Assembly: GCA_038373885.1 (NCBI GenBank)
Contig: JAWZYV010012540.1
Span: 62,001 to 126,000, forward strand
Length of the DNA stretch: 64,000 bases
Source of the DNA: Cheiracanthium punctorium
Taxonomy: Eukaryota; Arthropoda; Arachnida; Araneae; Cheiracanthiidae
Direction of reading: 5' to 3'
The notes below the pieces were generated by a model. It saw only the letters and a program-made list of their open reading frames with translations. It ran no database searches and was not told the origin of the DNA. The position numbers and the translations under genes were made by a program. This document shows, piece by piece, positions 33,614 through 43,324 of the stretch. Position 1 is the first letter of the stretch; every line of letters begins with the position of its first letter.

Positions 33614-34097
33614 ACATTTTATTCGGCAAAATCGCCACACATGGCAACCACGATCCTTATTTCACGCTTTTTTCACTACAGGGGTTACAATTACGGAAAG
33701 CTTTTTGCGTGAATAGCATAAAAAATCTCTTAAATTCCGGAAACGGGTGGACTTTCAAAGTTTTAAAGTGGACTACGATTTATTCTATATTATGTTACAT
33801 ATCTGTGCTAAATTTCAGGCCGATAGGTCCATTTTTTTGGATTTGTATACGAACGACATTTTATTCGGCAAAATCGCCACACATGGCAACCATGATCCTT
33901 ATTTCACACTTTTTTCACTACAGGGGTTACAATTACGGAAAGATTTTTGCGTGAAGAGCATAAAAAATCTCATAAATTCCGGGAACGGGTGGACTTTCAA
34001 AGTTTTAAAGTGGACTATGAGTTATTCTATATTATTTTACATATCTGTACTAAATTTCAGGCCGATAGGTCCATTTTTGTGGATTTGTATACGAATC
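33614..34097. repeat. 242-bp direct tandem duplication
   Basis: Two copies starting at 33,614 and 33,856 (ACATTTTATTCGGCAAAATC, AGGGGTTACAATTACGG, ATTTCAGGCCGATAGGTCC) differ at only a few positions. The second ends at an AACA/AAAC microsatellite (about 34,104-34,133). The few differences point to recent duplication. Confidence 0.85.
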
Positions 34098-34690
34098 AAA
34101 TCCACAAACAAACAAACAAACAAACAAACAAACAGAATTTCATTTTTATTTATAAGATATATAGGTGATTCACTGAGCAGGGGGCCCCTTGGTAACATTT
34201 GCTACGGGCCCCGCGCTGTCTTAATCCGGCACTGCCACCAACACGTGACCTTTCGGCTATCTTGATGAGTAGCGCTGTAATCTGATTGGCTGAAGTGTAT
34301 ATTTTCCATCGACACGTGGCTGAAATAGCCTCGTCTCAGTATAAGTTTTAATATGTTAGCACTTTTTAATGGGAATCTTTGGAGAGATATCTTTTTGCAG
34401 TCATGTACAGGTTCCAGAGAGTTATTGAAACATTCGTAGGCAGCACAATACAGAGGCATAATTATTATTTTTTTGATTTTGCGCTTATTACCAGGAGTCC
34501 AGCACATAAGCCTGTGGAGAAATGGTTGTTTGTTTTCCACCGTCACGTGACTTTTATAGCCTCGAACCCAAGGAGGCGATATCCTTCATTACCTCATCTC
34601 GATTAACAACGCTGACACGTGTGTTTACTTATCGTTAGCTTTGGTGGCATATCTGACTTGGAGACCTGCCCCGCTTACAATATATATCCC

Positions 34691-36435
34691 TAACGAAGAT
34701 ATAATTTTCTTCTTTTGGTGCTTCATACATGAAAAGGTAAAAAAAATAATAAAATTTAATTTCGAACATTGGTGAATATTTTTTGAATTTTCCGGGTGGG
34801 ATCATTATGAAGATATACTTTTTCTTCTTCTGGTGCTTCATACATGAGAAGGTTTAAAAAAAAACATTAAGATTAATTAGATCATTGATGAACATTTTTT
34901 GAATGGTTTAATGAATTAAGATTACTATACACCAGTTTTATTTATATGTACAAAAAATTTTTCACATAGCATTCTAAGCATTTATGAACACATATGTCCA
35001 AGTCCTGAAAAAGCATGCATCCTATTCTTAGGCAAACCAAAACTCTACTGCGGTGTATTGTGGAAAGGTGAAGGAGAAATTTATGCAGATGAAAATTAGG
35101 TCCGTTTTGCAGCCCCTTCACAAAAATAAAATTGATTAAAACAGCCCTTCGTTGGCATTTTACCCTACATTTTAATCTGTTTTATCAATTCTTTTAACAA
35201 AAATGAAGGCTTTTGAAACTGCTGACTGTCAGAAGTTAGTGTGAAAATTCACAAAAATTGAGCCCTGTAAAAAATTCCTGGATTGAATCCTGTTGGGGGG
35301 AAAAGTCGCATGGCATGTACTATAGAGTTTCTCTCATTTTTCTGTGCTAAGGGGATTGTGATGATTAATGAACTGTAAATCAATAAATAAGTCACAAATG
35401 TATGTAATTTTGAAATTTTTAATACAAACCAATAAATTATTATTTTATTGGCTGTTTTCTTACTTTTTTTTTTTTTTTGGAAAAAAATTTTACTTACTGC
35501 AGAGACTAAATTTTATTGTTCTTGCACAGAAAAGCATCAATTGTTACAAATTGATGTATAATTGCATTTCTGACTTCCTGCCGTGTATCACTAAATGAAC
35601 AAGCAGATGGAACTGATCAGTGCAAACAGACTCACTCGTACATGAAACAAACTTGCTCTCTACTAGCAATACTATTTAATTTTAACATTTACACCCGGTA
35701 TTGTATATGAATACAAATTATCTTTCCTAACAAAGGTCCGTTTAGGAGAAATTAGGGTCCATTAATGGACCCTTCACAAAATATTTTATTCTAAAAACAG
35801 ACCTTTCACAAAATATTTTATCTTAAAATGGACTCTTCACAATATTTTTCCTGAAAAATGGACTTTTCACAAAATTGTTCCTCTTGTAAACTGTCACCCT
35901 TTCAGAAATATGTGTTTATATAGTTTAGTATTTGCAAATAAAACAAAATCTTCCCAACATAAACTGATGTGAAAATATTTCTTTGCCAATTCACATATAA
36001 ATAGTTTTTTTCATAGGACTTTTCATAAAAACAAGACCCTATAATTCCCAATTCCCCAAAACGGGACCCTGTCTGAGAAGTCCAGACAGCCCCTGTCTAA
36101 ATTAAGTGTAGCAATTTAATTTAATTGATTCATTTTTTTTTTCAGGTAGTCTATTACCTGGATACCTTTGTGAAATAGTGAATCCATTCCTCTATATTTT
36201 CACAGTGTTATAAAAAGAGAAATGTGATTCTTTTGAAGCTTTTGAAAAATCATTTTCTTATCACATATTTTGAAAGTACAGGGCAGCACACTTTAAGTGA
36301 CAATTTTGACAAAGAAAAGAACCTTGATGCTTGTGAAGCTTTTGAAAAATAAATTTTTCATCAAATAGCATGCGGTGATCATTTCTAGACTCACTGAGAA
36401 GAAAAACTGCATGTATTTCAGACAACTTTCTCGAG
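34691..36435. other. Region upstream of the zinc finger gene
   Basis: A/T-rich and without supported coding. A four-unit degenerate tandem repeat lies at 35,768-35,890 (GACCCTTCACAAAATATTTT type, about 32 bp). A pyrimidine-rich acceptor (TTTTTTTTTCAG at about 36,145) and another at 36,421 (TGTATTTCAG) precede the zinc finger ATG, so untranslated exons are likely but their donors are not evident. Confidence 0.4.
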
Positions 36436-37839
36436 ATGTCTCTCAATAATAATAATCTTTGTAGTGACAAAAGAGAGGAATCTCATATGAGTACGCAAGA
36501 TGTTGCTATGCCGGAAACTTTAAAAAATCATCTCCATAATCACATGGGAGAGAAACGGCATGTGTGTGATGTTTGTCAGAGAGCATTTTCTAAAAAGAAA
36601 ATCTTAATTTTTCATCTACGTACTCACACAGGAGAAAAACCGTTCATTTGTGATGTGTGCAAGAAAGGTTTCTCTTGTCATGCGTACTTGAAAAATCATC
36701 TTCGTACTCACATGGGAGAGAAACCCCATGTGTGTGATGTTTGTCAGAGAGCATTTTCTAAAAAGAAAATCTTAATTATTCATCTACGCACTCACACAGG
36801 AGAAAAACCGTTCATTTGTGATGTGTGCAAGAAAGGTTTCTCTTGTCATGCGTACTTGAAAAATCATCTTCGTACTCACATCGAAGAGAAATCACACGTC
36901 TGTGGTCTATGTAAAAAAGGATTCTCTCGACTGGCACAATTAAAAATACATTTTCGCACTCACATAGGGAAGAAACCCGAGAAACTGTGTGTGTGTGATG
37001 TTTGTCAGAAAGTACTTTCTGATATGACAGCGTTAAAGATTCATCTCCGGACTCACACGGGGGAAAAACCGTATGTGTGTGATGTTTGTCAGAAAGCATT
37101 CTCTGATAGGAAAACCTTCCGTTCTCATGAACACACTCACACAGGGGAGAGACCTTATGTGTGTGTAGTTTGTCAGAAAGCATTCTCTGAATCGACAACG
37201 TTAAAAAATCATCTACGCCTTCACACAGGGGAGATGCCATATGTGTGTGATTTTTGTCAGAGAGCATTTGCTCATAAGAAAACGTTAGATGATCATCTTT
37301 ACACTCACACAGTCGAAGAGAAACCATATGTGTGTGATGCATGCAACAAATCGTTTACACAAAGGGCAGATCTGAAAAATCATGTACGCTCTCACACAGG
37401 AGAAAAACCGTTTGTTTGTGATGTGTGCAAGAAAGCTTTCTCTCATCATACGAACTTGAAAAATCATCTTCGTACTCACACTGGAGAGAGACCACATGTG
37501 TGTGATGTGTGTGAAAAAAAATTTTCTCAGCGGGCTCACTTAATGAATCATTCACGCACTCACACGGGAGAAAAGCCATTTGTGTGTAATTTTTGTAAGA
37601 AAGCTTTTAATGTGAAGAATTCTTTGAATGTTCATCTTCGTACACACACTGGAGAGAAACCACACATGTGTGATGTGTGTGAAAAAAGATTTTCTCTGCG
37701 GAGGCACTTGATAAGTCATTCACGCACTCACACGGGGGAGAGGCCGTTTGTGTGTAATTTTTGTAAGAAAGCTTTCACTGTAAAGAATTCCTTGAATATT
37801 CATCTTCGTACACACAGAGAAGAAAAGTCCGGTATCTGA
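36436..37839 (+). CDS. C2H2 zinc finger protein with 15 tandem fingers
   Basis: 467 residues. After about 40 residues, which include a remnant finger half (LKNHLHNHMGEK), there are 15 complete Cys2His2 fingers from residue 42 to the C-terminus. Most are joined by TGEKP or TGERP linkers; the exceptions include HMGEKP, HIEEKS, HIGKKPEKL and HTVEEKP. The typical core is YVCDVCQKAFS..TLKNHLRTH. Such proteins bind DNA in the nucleus through base contacts near the start of each finger helix. No KRAB, BTB or ZAD domain is visible in this exon; one may be encoded upstream. The frame opens 15 bp after a good splice acceptor, so an upstream exon is likely. Fingers 1-2 and 3-4 form a near-identical 168-bp duplication, and 12-13 resemble 14-15. 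The specific targets cannot be read from the sequence. Confidence 0.9.
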   Translation: MSLNNNNLCSDKREESHMSTQDVAMPETLKNHLHNHMGEKRHVCDVCQRAFSKKKILIFHLRTHTGEKPFICDVCKKGFSCHAYLKNHLRTHMGEKPHVCDVCQRAFSKKKILIIHLRTHTGEKPFICDVCKKGFSCHAYLKNHLRTHIEEKSHVCGLCKKGFSRLAQLKIHFRTHIGKKPEKLCVCDVCQKVLSDMTALKIHLRTHTGEKPYVCDVCQKAFSDRKTFRSHEHTHTGERPYVCVVCQKAFSESTTLKNHLRLHTGEMPYVCDFCQRAFAHKKTLDDHLYTHTVEEKPYVCDACNKSFTQRADLKNHVRSHTGEKPFVCDVCKKAFSHHTNLKNHLRTHTGERPHVCDVCEKKFSQRAHLMNHSRTHTGEKPFVCNFCKKAFNVKNSLNVHLRTHTGEKPHMCDVCEKRFSLRRHLISHSRTHTGERPFVCNFCKKAFTVKNSLNIHLRTHREEKSGI

Positions 37840-37864
37840 ATTGTATGTAAGAAAGAATTTTCTT

Positions 37865-38205
37865 GGACCGTGGTAGCCGAGTTGGGAAAGCCATCCTCTC
37901 ATGGCTAAAAGGTTACAAGTTTGATCCTTGGACCAACCAAAGATGCTGTGCTCGCTAATGATAATTGGGGAATGGTTGCAGTGTCCTCCAAGTTTCCATG
38001 CAAAAATGTACGTCTGGGGGTGGCAAAACTAAACCCTGATTCTTGTGCTTTGATTTCAAAATTAAGAAGCATTGCTAATGATTGGTAGTGCTGCCATCTA
38101 TCAGCTCCTCAGTGAAGTAGAAATGAACTCTTTGGAAGTGTGTGGTAGACATTAACACTCTTGACTGTTCCTGCCACTGTCAGTTTAATCTGGATTTGGG
38201 GTTAG
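37865..38205 (+). repeat. tRNA-derived SINE
   Basis: Starts 26 bp after the zinc finger stop. A-box-like TGGTAGCCGAGTTGGGAAAGC and B-box-like AAGTTTGATCC are spaced as in a tRNA, then a non-tRNA body with GTCCTCCAAGTTTCC and GTGCTGCCATCTATC. The zinc finger 3' UTR probably runs through it. Confidence 0.65.
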
Positions 38206-38495
38206 TGTAGAATTCCGTTAAAGTACCTAGTCCCCATGAATGCCTGAAAAACAGACATCTTTGAATATTAACGATGGGCAGTTAAAAGCAGATATGAAAT
38301 CATTTATAATATATGAAAAACATTTTCTTGTCAGTTTCTCCTGTATACTCATCGCCTCACTCTTACATAATGCAGGTACCATTATGCCTCAGTTGGAGGA
38401 AGCTTGCGTCCCATTGGAACTCTAAAAGTGAAGCAGTGCTGGCTCTTGTCAGCAGTAAGGAGGGTGACAACCTCACTCAACAGTTCTGCTATGCA

Positions 38496-38605
38496 GTGAT
38501 GTATCAAGGATTCTCTTTGGGGGATTCCCAAAATTTTACCTTTGAATATCATTTTGAAAAAAAAAAACGGTAAAACTTTTGGGTCTGGACCTCCCCTCTG
38601 GGCTG
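38496..38605. repeat. Short relic of the 9,001-13,939 hAT family
   Basis: CAGTGATGTATCAAGGATTCTCTTTGGGG...ATTTTACCTTTGAATATCAT follows the left end of the complete hAT (which has CCAGGATTTTCTTTCGGGG and TTCGAATATCAT). GGGTCTGGACCTCCCC follows its right end. So both termini are joined with the middle lost. Confidence 0.5.
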
Positions 38606-38607
38606 CC

Positions 38608-39565
38608 GTGTAGTTGTTTAGGAGAGCTGATGCATGTGTAATCTTTTGGTCGCTTTGTTGTCATCTATGTTGAAGTAATACCTCGGAGGTGCCAATCCAG
38701 GTGCAATTAGTTTGAAATTAAGAGCTTTATCCCGTAGGAGGATACATAGCCATAAACTTACAACTGTAAAAGTTGTACATGTTGCAACAACATGTTGTTA
38801 CATGTTGTTGTTACAACATGTAACAACAACATGTAAAATGTAAATTGCATTTGTCATGGATATTTTTAGAATAAAACGTTTAACAAAATGATCTTGCAAA
38901 CTCGAATATAATCATGTTAAAAATCTATTATGCTTGACTTGTATTTTCAAGTATGAAAAGACTACAATTATAATTGGGCAGAGTGAAACAAAAGACATTA
39001 TCCTTTCAAAAGCGATGATTTTCTTTTAAGAAACCCAATGTTAGCTTGAACTACCCCCTGAGATGAACATCATTAACAGCTTTCTTTAAATATTTACCTT
39101 GTCCGTTTTATCACAGCTCATTGATTTGCTGTAGAAATCTACCAGCAGTGTTGCAAAAATGTTTAAATATGTGTTTTTTGACTCTTTTGTAGCACTGAAC
39201 AGTGGCAGCTACAGTAATTTGTTAGAGAGGAACTTTTTTTGAAATTTAATTGAATTGTATAATAAAGCTAGATGTTACGCTAAAGCAATGTATGTTTTTC
39301 CCAGAAAAGCTCATATATACTTATTTAAAAAAAAAAATGTTATCCTTTAGCAATATGTTGTCCTATTGGGGGAACATGCTAAGTCTGGAGTAAGCACAGC
39401 TGTAAAAAGACAAACTTTAATTTATTAACTAATTTATTAAAAACACATCTTAAATATATTGTATACAATGAAACCCTGATTAAATATTACCCACATATAA
39501 TATTTTCCTGCCTATAACATCATTTTTATTGGTACAAAATGTTTACCTATTGTTGAAAAATTCTG
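38608..39565. repeat. Dispersed repeat R1, copy 2
   Basis: Uninterrupted counterpart of 8,093-8,448 plus 14,133-14,345. At the position of the MITE pair it reads CATGCTAAGTCTGGAGTAAGCACAG, with no element and no ATGTGCAC, so it gives a diverged empty site. A GTTGTTACATGTTGTTGTTACAACATG palindrome-rich stretch lies near 38,780-38,835. Confidence 0.65.
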
Positions 39566-39590
39566 TTAACCATTTGAGGCACAACCCTTT

Positions 39591-39775
39591 CCCAATGCTG
39601 AAAAAAGGGCAGCCGTTGCCATGCTTGCCGACAGCTGGCTGTGCGGGGGCACAGCCAGCTGTCGTCAAAAAAGGGTCTCTAGATCTGTGGCACGCGATGA
39701 ACGTTTCGATCGTCCGCCATGTTGCTGGTAGTTAAGTCGAGCGATGGCAACGGCTGCCCTTTTTTCAGCATTGGG
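39591..39775. repeat. Foldback structure with two nested inverted repeats
   Basis: The outer arms 39,591-39,622 and 39,744-39,775 are perfect 32-bp inverted repeats (CCCAATGCTGAAAAAAGGGC...). Inside the left part, GACAGCTGGCTGTGC-GGGG-GCACAGCCAGCTGTC forms a second perfect hairpin (about 39,630-39,663). TTAA sites lie outside at 39,557 and 40,183, so a larger piggyBac-type element is possible. Confidence 0.8.
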
Positions 39776-39847
39776 CAATCTATCCAGCCGTTCTCGCATT
39801 CTTCCATTTTTCGGCAGATGTCAGTGCTGTTAAAAATAATCGTGACC

Positions 39848-40014
39848 CAGGGCGTAGCCATAAATTTTTCATGGGGGGGGTTATGACTACTACAACTCAT
39901 ATATATATGTATACGTGTGTGTGATAATGTAGTGAATAATATACATTTTGTATGGCAAAACATTCCTCATGGGGGGGTTATGACCCCCTAAACCCCCCCT
40001 TGGCTACGCCCCTG
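39848..40014. mobile_element. hAT-type MITE, CAGGGGCGTAGCC family, copy 1
   Basis: 167 bp from CAGGGCGTAGCCATAAAT to CTTGGCTACGCCCCTG, flanked by identical TCGTGACC (39,840-39,847 and 40,015-40,022). It is nearly the same sequence as 54,776-54,954. Confidence 0.9.
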
Positions 40015-40022
40015 TCGTGACC

Positions 40023-40976
40023 ATTTTGTATACGGGAAATGACGTGCTAAAAAGTAAAGGATTCTCGTGGAGCTATGTCGCCCGCAACTATTTTTATAGA
40101 AATCCAATCTATTCTTCGTGACTGGCAACAGTCAAAACTTCAGAGTCGGGTGTTCCCAGAGCGGGATCACTGCTCGTTAAAGGGTTAATAGTGACATACA
40201 TCGCATTTAACACATTTTTTCGGAATCGCGGACAGCTTGTATAGTGATCGAAATGCCAAAGAAAAAACATCTAACTTCCTCAGCAGTTGTAGCATTCCAA
40301 GGTGTGAAAGTAGTGAGAAAGTTTTTTTCAGAAATTGTAGGTGAGACAAATTTACAAAAACTCATATGAAACAAAAATTTGATGCAAACAGTAAAACAAA
40401 TAGTGCAAACAAATCGCAACGTAAAATAATCAATTTTTCAAAAAAAAAGTCATTTTAAAAACTAACGTCTAAATTATTGTAGAGGATTAGATAGATTGCA
40501 TTTAGCATAAATTACACTTTTATTACACTGAAATGTTCTATAGTACAAAAAAGGTTTTTGATTTACAAGGCAGAGCTAGGTCCCTCTGTCCCCTAATAAC
40601 GAACCGCCACTGTATTTCTGTATTTTTAACTGATACTGGGTGTCTGTGAAATTTATACATGGTAAATTTTAAAGGTGTTTTTTTTCGCGAAAATGAAGAT
40701 AATGATGATCATGCAAGCTGAAATTTTCGCGAATTTTATGAATAGAACCGAAAGTTGAAAAAATTTTTTAAGTACCTAAATGTGGGATCCCTTTTACATT
40801 TTACTTGTGTAAATAAGTGCTTTTACAGTAATTCCTGGAGCGTCTATAGTTTATAATAATTGTGAGAAATTTCAATGCACGATTCTATTAACTTGTAATA
40901 AGAATTGATTAAAGATAACTATCAAGTTTTCAAACTCACTTAAATAAAGCAACATTCATTTAGAATTCCAATCTTT
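40023..40976. other. Non-coding stretch with one orphan hAT end
   Basis: CCCTAATAACGAACCGCCACTG at about 40,589-40,611 resembles the right end of the element at 54,521-56,081 (CCCTAATGACGAGCCGCCACTG). I find no left partner. GCTCGTTAAAGGGTTAA near 40,170-40,186 resembles the TTAA-flanked ends seen elsewhere. No gene is supported. Confidence 0.4.
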
Positions 40977-40984
40977 TTGTCAAG

Positions 40985-41328
40985 CAGTGGTCTGGGCGCT
41001 AAACTCTATTCCCATATGAACACGGCAAGTGAAGCAACATCCGGAATAGCCAATGCTTGGGAGGGTCAGCTCCCTTTCAGGTCGACTGATGTGGGACCGT
41101 GTACGCTAATGGGAGCGGGTGCACATAAAATCCGTCGTGGCTCCAATGTCCTCCAAGTTGTTAAACGATATTTTTGTTCATGCCGATTTCAGGGGGATTC
41201 CCTCCTCTGGAATTGGTTGGGGCCCAATAAATGTGGAAGGCGCCCCCTTCGCCCATCGCCTCCCTATATGGGTTGGATCTGGTACCGCATGCGGTTATCG
41301 GAGGCCATAAGCAACAACAACAACAGAA
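40985..41328. repeat. SINE-like repeat with CAA tail, copy 1
   Basis: GTGGGACCGTGTACGCTAATG, GGTGCACATAAAATCCGTCG and GGCTCCAATG occur in reverse complement at 46,385-46,500. It ends in CAACAACAACAACAGAATTCC. The two copies lie in opposite orientations. Short open frames across it are incidental. Confidence 0.55.
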
Positions 41329-41492
41329 TTCCAATTTTGAAACATGATGTTCATATTTGTAACCTCCTCGCTATATCGCGCTTTTTCTTTCTTTTCCCCC
41401 TCTGTTTCTTCTCTTTTGCTTCGTTGGAAACATACACCATGCAATTCTAAGCACATAAATGAGATGCAATTAATTTTTCGTTCACTATAATA

Positions 41493-41895
41493 TCAGGTTG
41501 TAACGAAAGTTTTCCGCCATATCTGCCTGAAAAACTAACTTCTAACTCCTTAGATAACTGATTTTGAACTTTCGGTACCAAACCTGCACAGTGTCACATG
41601 ATACAACAATAGCACTTAAAGCTGCACTCATAATTCGTTGATATTATGTAGCTGACTTTTTACAACACAACTGAAAGTAAATGATGGTTCTAATCCTCTA
41701 GAGTGATAGTTCCGTTTGAGACACCTTATACTTAATGATAACTATATTTTTTACAGATTTCACAACACAGTGTTATAAAGTAAGCCTCTTTCTTTCAAAT
41801 GCCAAAAATCGTTTGACAAAATAGGAGCCAATACGCTAACGAGAACTGTGTGCTGACGATGTTTGCGGTGGCGGGAAACTTTCGTTACAACCTAA
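41493..41895. mobile_element. TA-flanked mariner-type MITE
   Basis: Ends TCAGGTTGTAACGAAAGTTT and AAACTTTCGTTACAACCTAA are inverted repeats (about 24 bp), bounded by TA (41,491-41,492 and 41,896-41,897). CCGCCA / GGCGG extends the match. 403 bp with no transposase. Confidence 0.8.
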
Positions 41896-41897
41896 TA

Positions 41898-43073
41898 CTT
41901 TGCTGGAAGGCAAATAAGAGAGGAAAATCAAAGCAGATGCCTTTGGATAGCTTCTCCAGAAGGAAGTGAAATTGCGTTATTTTTACGGAAAGTTAAAAAT
42001 GTATATTAAACTTTTATGCTTATTATTTAAATGATTATATTTTATTACATTGCTTATGCTAATAATTTTACTTTGTGTTAACCCTTTAACGAGCGGTGTC
42101 CTCGCTTTAAGGACACACCTCTGACATTTTGGCTGCTTTGATTCAAGGAAGAATAAATTTGATTTCAATACTACCAGGAAGATGGCGGTCGATTGACTCG
42201 CTCAGTGCATGCCACAGAGCTAAAGATCATTTTTGACATGGCTGGCTGTGGGCCCACAACCATCAAAGAAGGAATAAGCAAGTGTTAGACACCCCCTGTT
42301 GCTCACATAAGATTTTTGTGAAATTTTGTATATCGGTACTGTTTGGCAAAAAGAAAAACTTAATGAATTGCATTATTAATCCTACAAATATATAGGGGTT
42401 TTGGTATTAGGTTTGTCAGAATACGAGATGGTTTAGATATATCATTATTTATCGAATTGAATAATAAAACAGGAAAAATATAATTTAACTAGATTCAAAT
42501 AATTGTTGATAAGAATTACAGAAGTAATATGTTGTTTGCTGATCACATTTTTCGTCTAATGCCCATGTTTCTGTATTCTCTATTACGTTTCCCCTGGAAT
42601 TGTGGGCCGGAATATTGCCGATTTCCGGCCCTTGTTTTTCTGCCTCTTCTTCATCGAGCCGTTCGATATCTTCATCACCATTTAAACTTTGTATGATGCA
42701 CATCAATTCACTGCCACGCCAAGCCGCTATGCGTACTGTACACACTTGTGGTTGAGAAACACTTCGTACAGCATTATCATGCATGCTTTTCTTATGCCGA
42801 TCAGCTGACTTGATAGGTGCAAAATGTAATCAATATACAGTCTATATTTAATGCTTTACGTAAGAATTGTCGTGACCTCTCTTCCCCTTTTTAGAAAAAA
42901 TAAGCAGACCTCGGACTCCCCTCCCCCTCATTGCTCACGTTATACTTGAATGTTCCCCATATTAACAAACTTTGAAGAATTTTTCTGTTATTTAAAAGAC
43001 TAATTTTTCTTTCTTTAAATCTGTCTGTGGATTGTCAAATTTCACTAAACTCACTTATGCTAATCATTTCTAG
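41898..43073. other. Mostly unassigned stretch
   Basis: TTAACCCTTTAACGAGCGG at about 42,078 looks like one piggyBac-type end with no clear partner. The only sizable frame is on the minus strand at 42,485-42,784. A splice acceptor (ATTTCTAG) at 43,073 opens the zinc finger fragment. Confidence 0.35.
42485..42784 (-). CDS. Hypothetical 99-residue open frame
   Basis: Unrecognised. It has an acidic middle (GDEDIERLDEEEAEK) and a Trp/Cys-containing end, with no signal peptide or membrane segment. Coding is unproven; it could be a fragment of an acidic transposase N-terminus, but no motif supports that. Listed only because it lies in an otherwise empty region. Confidence 0.15.
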   Translation of the reverse strand: MHDNAVRSVSQPQVCTVRIAAWRGSELMCIIQSLNGDEDIERLDEEEAEKQGPEIGNIPAHNSRGNVIENTETWALDEKCDQQTTYYFCNSYQQLFESS

Positions 43074-43324
43074 GTTCAGTTCAGATAGAACAAGAAACCT
43101 GTTCTAATGCTGAAGGAGAGCACTCCAAACAGCAAAAGTTAAAAGATCTGTGTGCAGACAAAGCAGAAAAATGTCATGCATGTTACATTTTTCAAAAAAC
43201 ATTTTCCAGCAAAGTTTGCTTAATGATACATGTACATACACATATCAGAAAGAAGCCATTTGTATGTGATGTTTGCGGCAAAGCATTCAGTTTCTTACCT
43301 GACAGTGGCATATTTCATGCAATT
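43074..43324 (+). pseudogene. C2H2 zinc finger exon fragment, truncated
   Basis: After the acceptor ATTTCTAG the frame reads about 40 charged residues, then one complete finger (CHACYIFQKTFSSKVCLMIH with HVHTH). A second finger begins (KPFVCDVCGKAFSF) but breaks before its histidines and ends in a stop at 43,322-43,324. A C-run and a possible hAT-like end (GATACGCCATTG, about 43,380) follow. It lies 5.2 kb downstream of the 15-finger gene on the same strand. Either a relic paralogue or an exon of a gene disrupted by an insertion. Confidence 0.6.

Larger units (their letters stand above)
22723..34234. mobile_element. hAT-type element with CAGTGCCGGATTAA ends, 11.5 kb with nested insertions
   Basis: Left end CAGTGCCGGATTAA and right end TTAATCCGGCACTG, with a second shared motif GCTACGGGCCCCGCGC just inside (direct at both ends). 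It is flanked by the identical octamer CCACCAAC (22,715-22,722 and 34,235-34,242). It contains a mariner relic, an inverted-repeat element, a second hAT (27,793-30,345) and tandem arrays. I find no transposase of its own, so it is non-autonomous or decayed. Confidence 0.85.
22620..34690. mobile_element. GGG-ended TIR element, copy 2, split by an 11.5-kb insertion
   Basis: Left end GGGAATAATTCCGTAAGCGGGGG and right end CCCCGCTTACAATATATATCCC. The flanks TGACAAAG (22,612-22,619) and TAACGAAG (34,691-34,698) match at 6 of 8. Without the hAT-type element at 22,723-34,234 and its duplication the copy is about 550 bp. Sequence inside the right end (ATAAGTAAACA) is shared with copy 1. Confidence 0.75.

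Noticed and set aside
31625..34160. CRISPR-like array reading of the tandem units
   Set aside because: Units are long, degenerate and directly adjoining, with no short identical repeats and variable spacers, in eukaryotic DNA.
33709..34265. Overlapping frames up to 172 residues with repeated text
   Set aside because: They arise from the 242-bp tandem duplication and cross the AAAC microsatellite.
36812..37579. Several open frames antisense to the zinc finger gene, with Cys/His-rich text
   Set aside because: They mirror the repeated finger DNA on the other strand and have no independent start context or motif.
37865..37945. Possible tRNA gene (A- and B-box-like sequences)
   Set aside because: No complete cloverleaf; the body continues as a SINE.
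40977..41450. 157-residue plus-strand frame
   Set aside because: Lies across a repeat whose other copy at 46.2-46.5 kb is inverted and has no matching frame.
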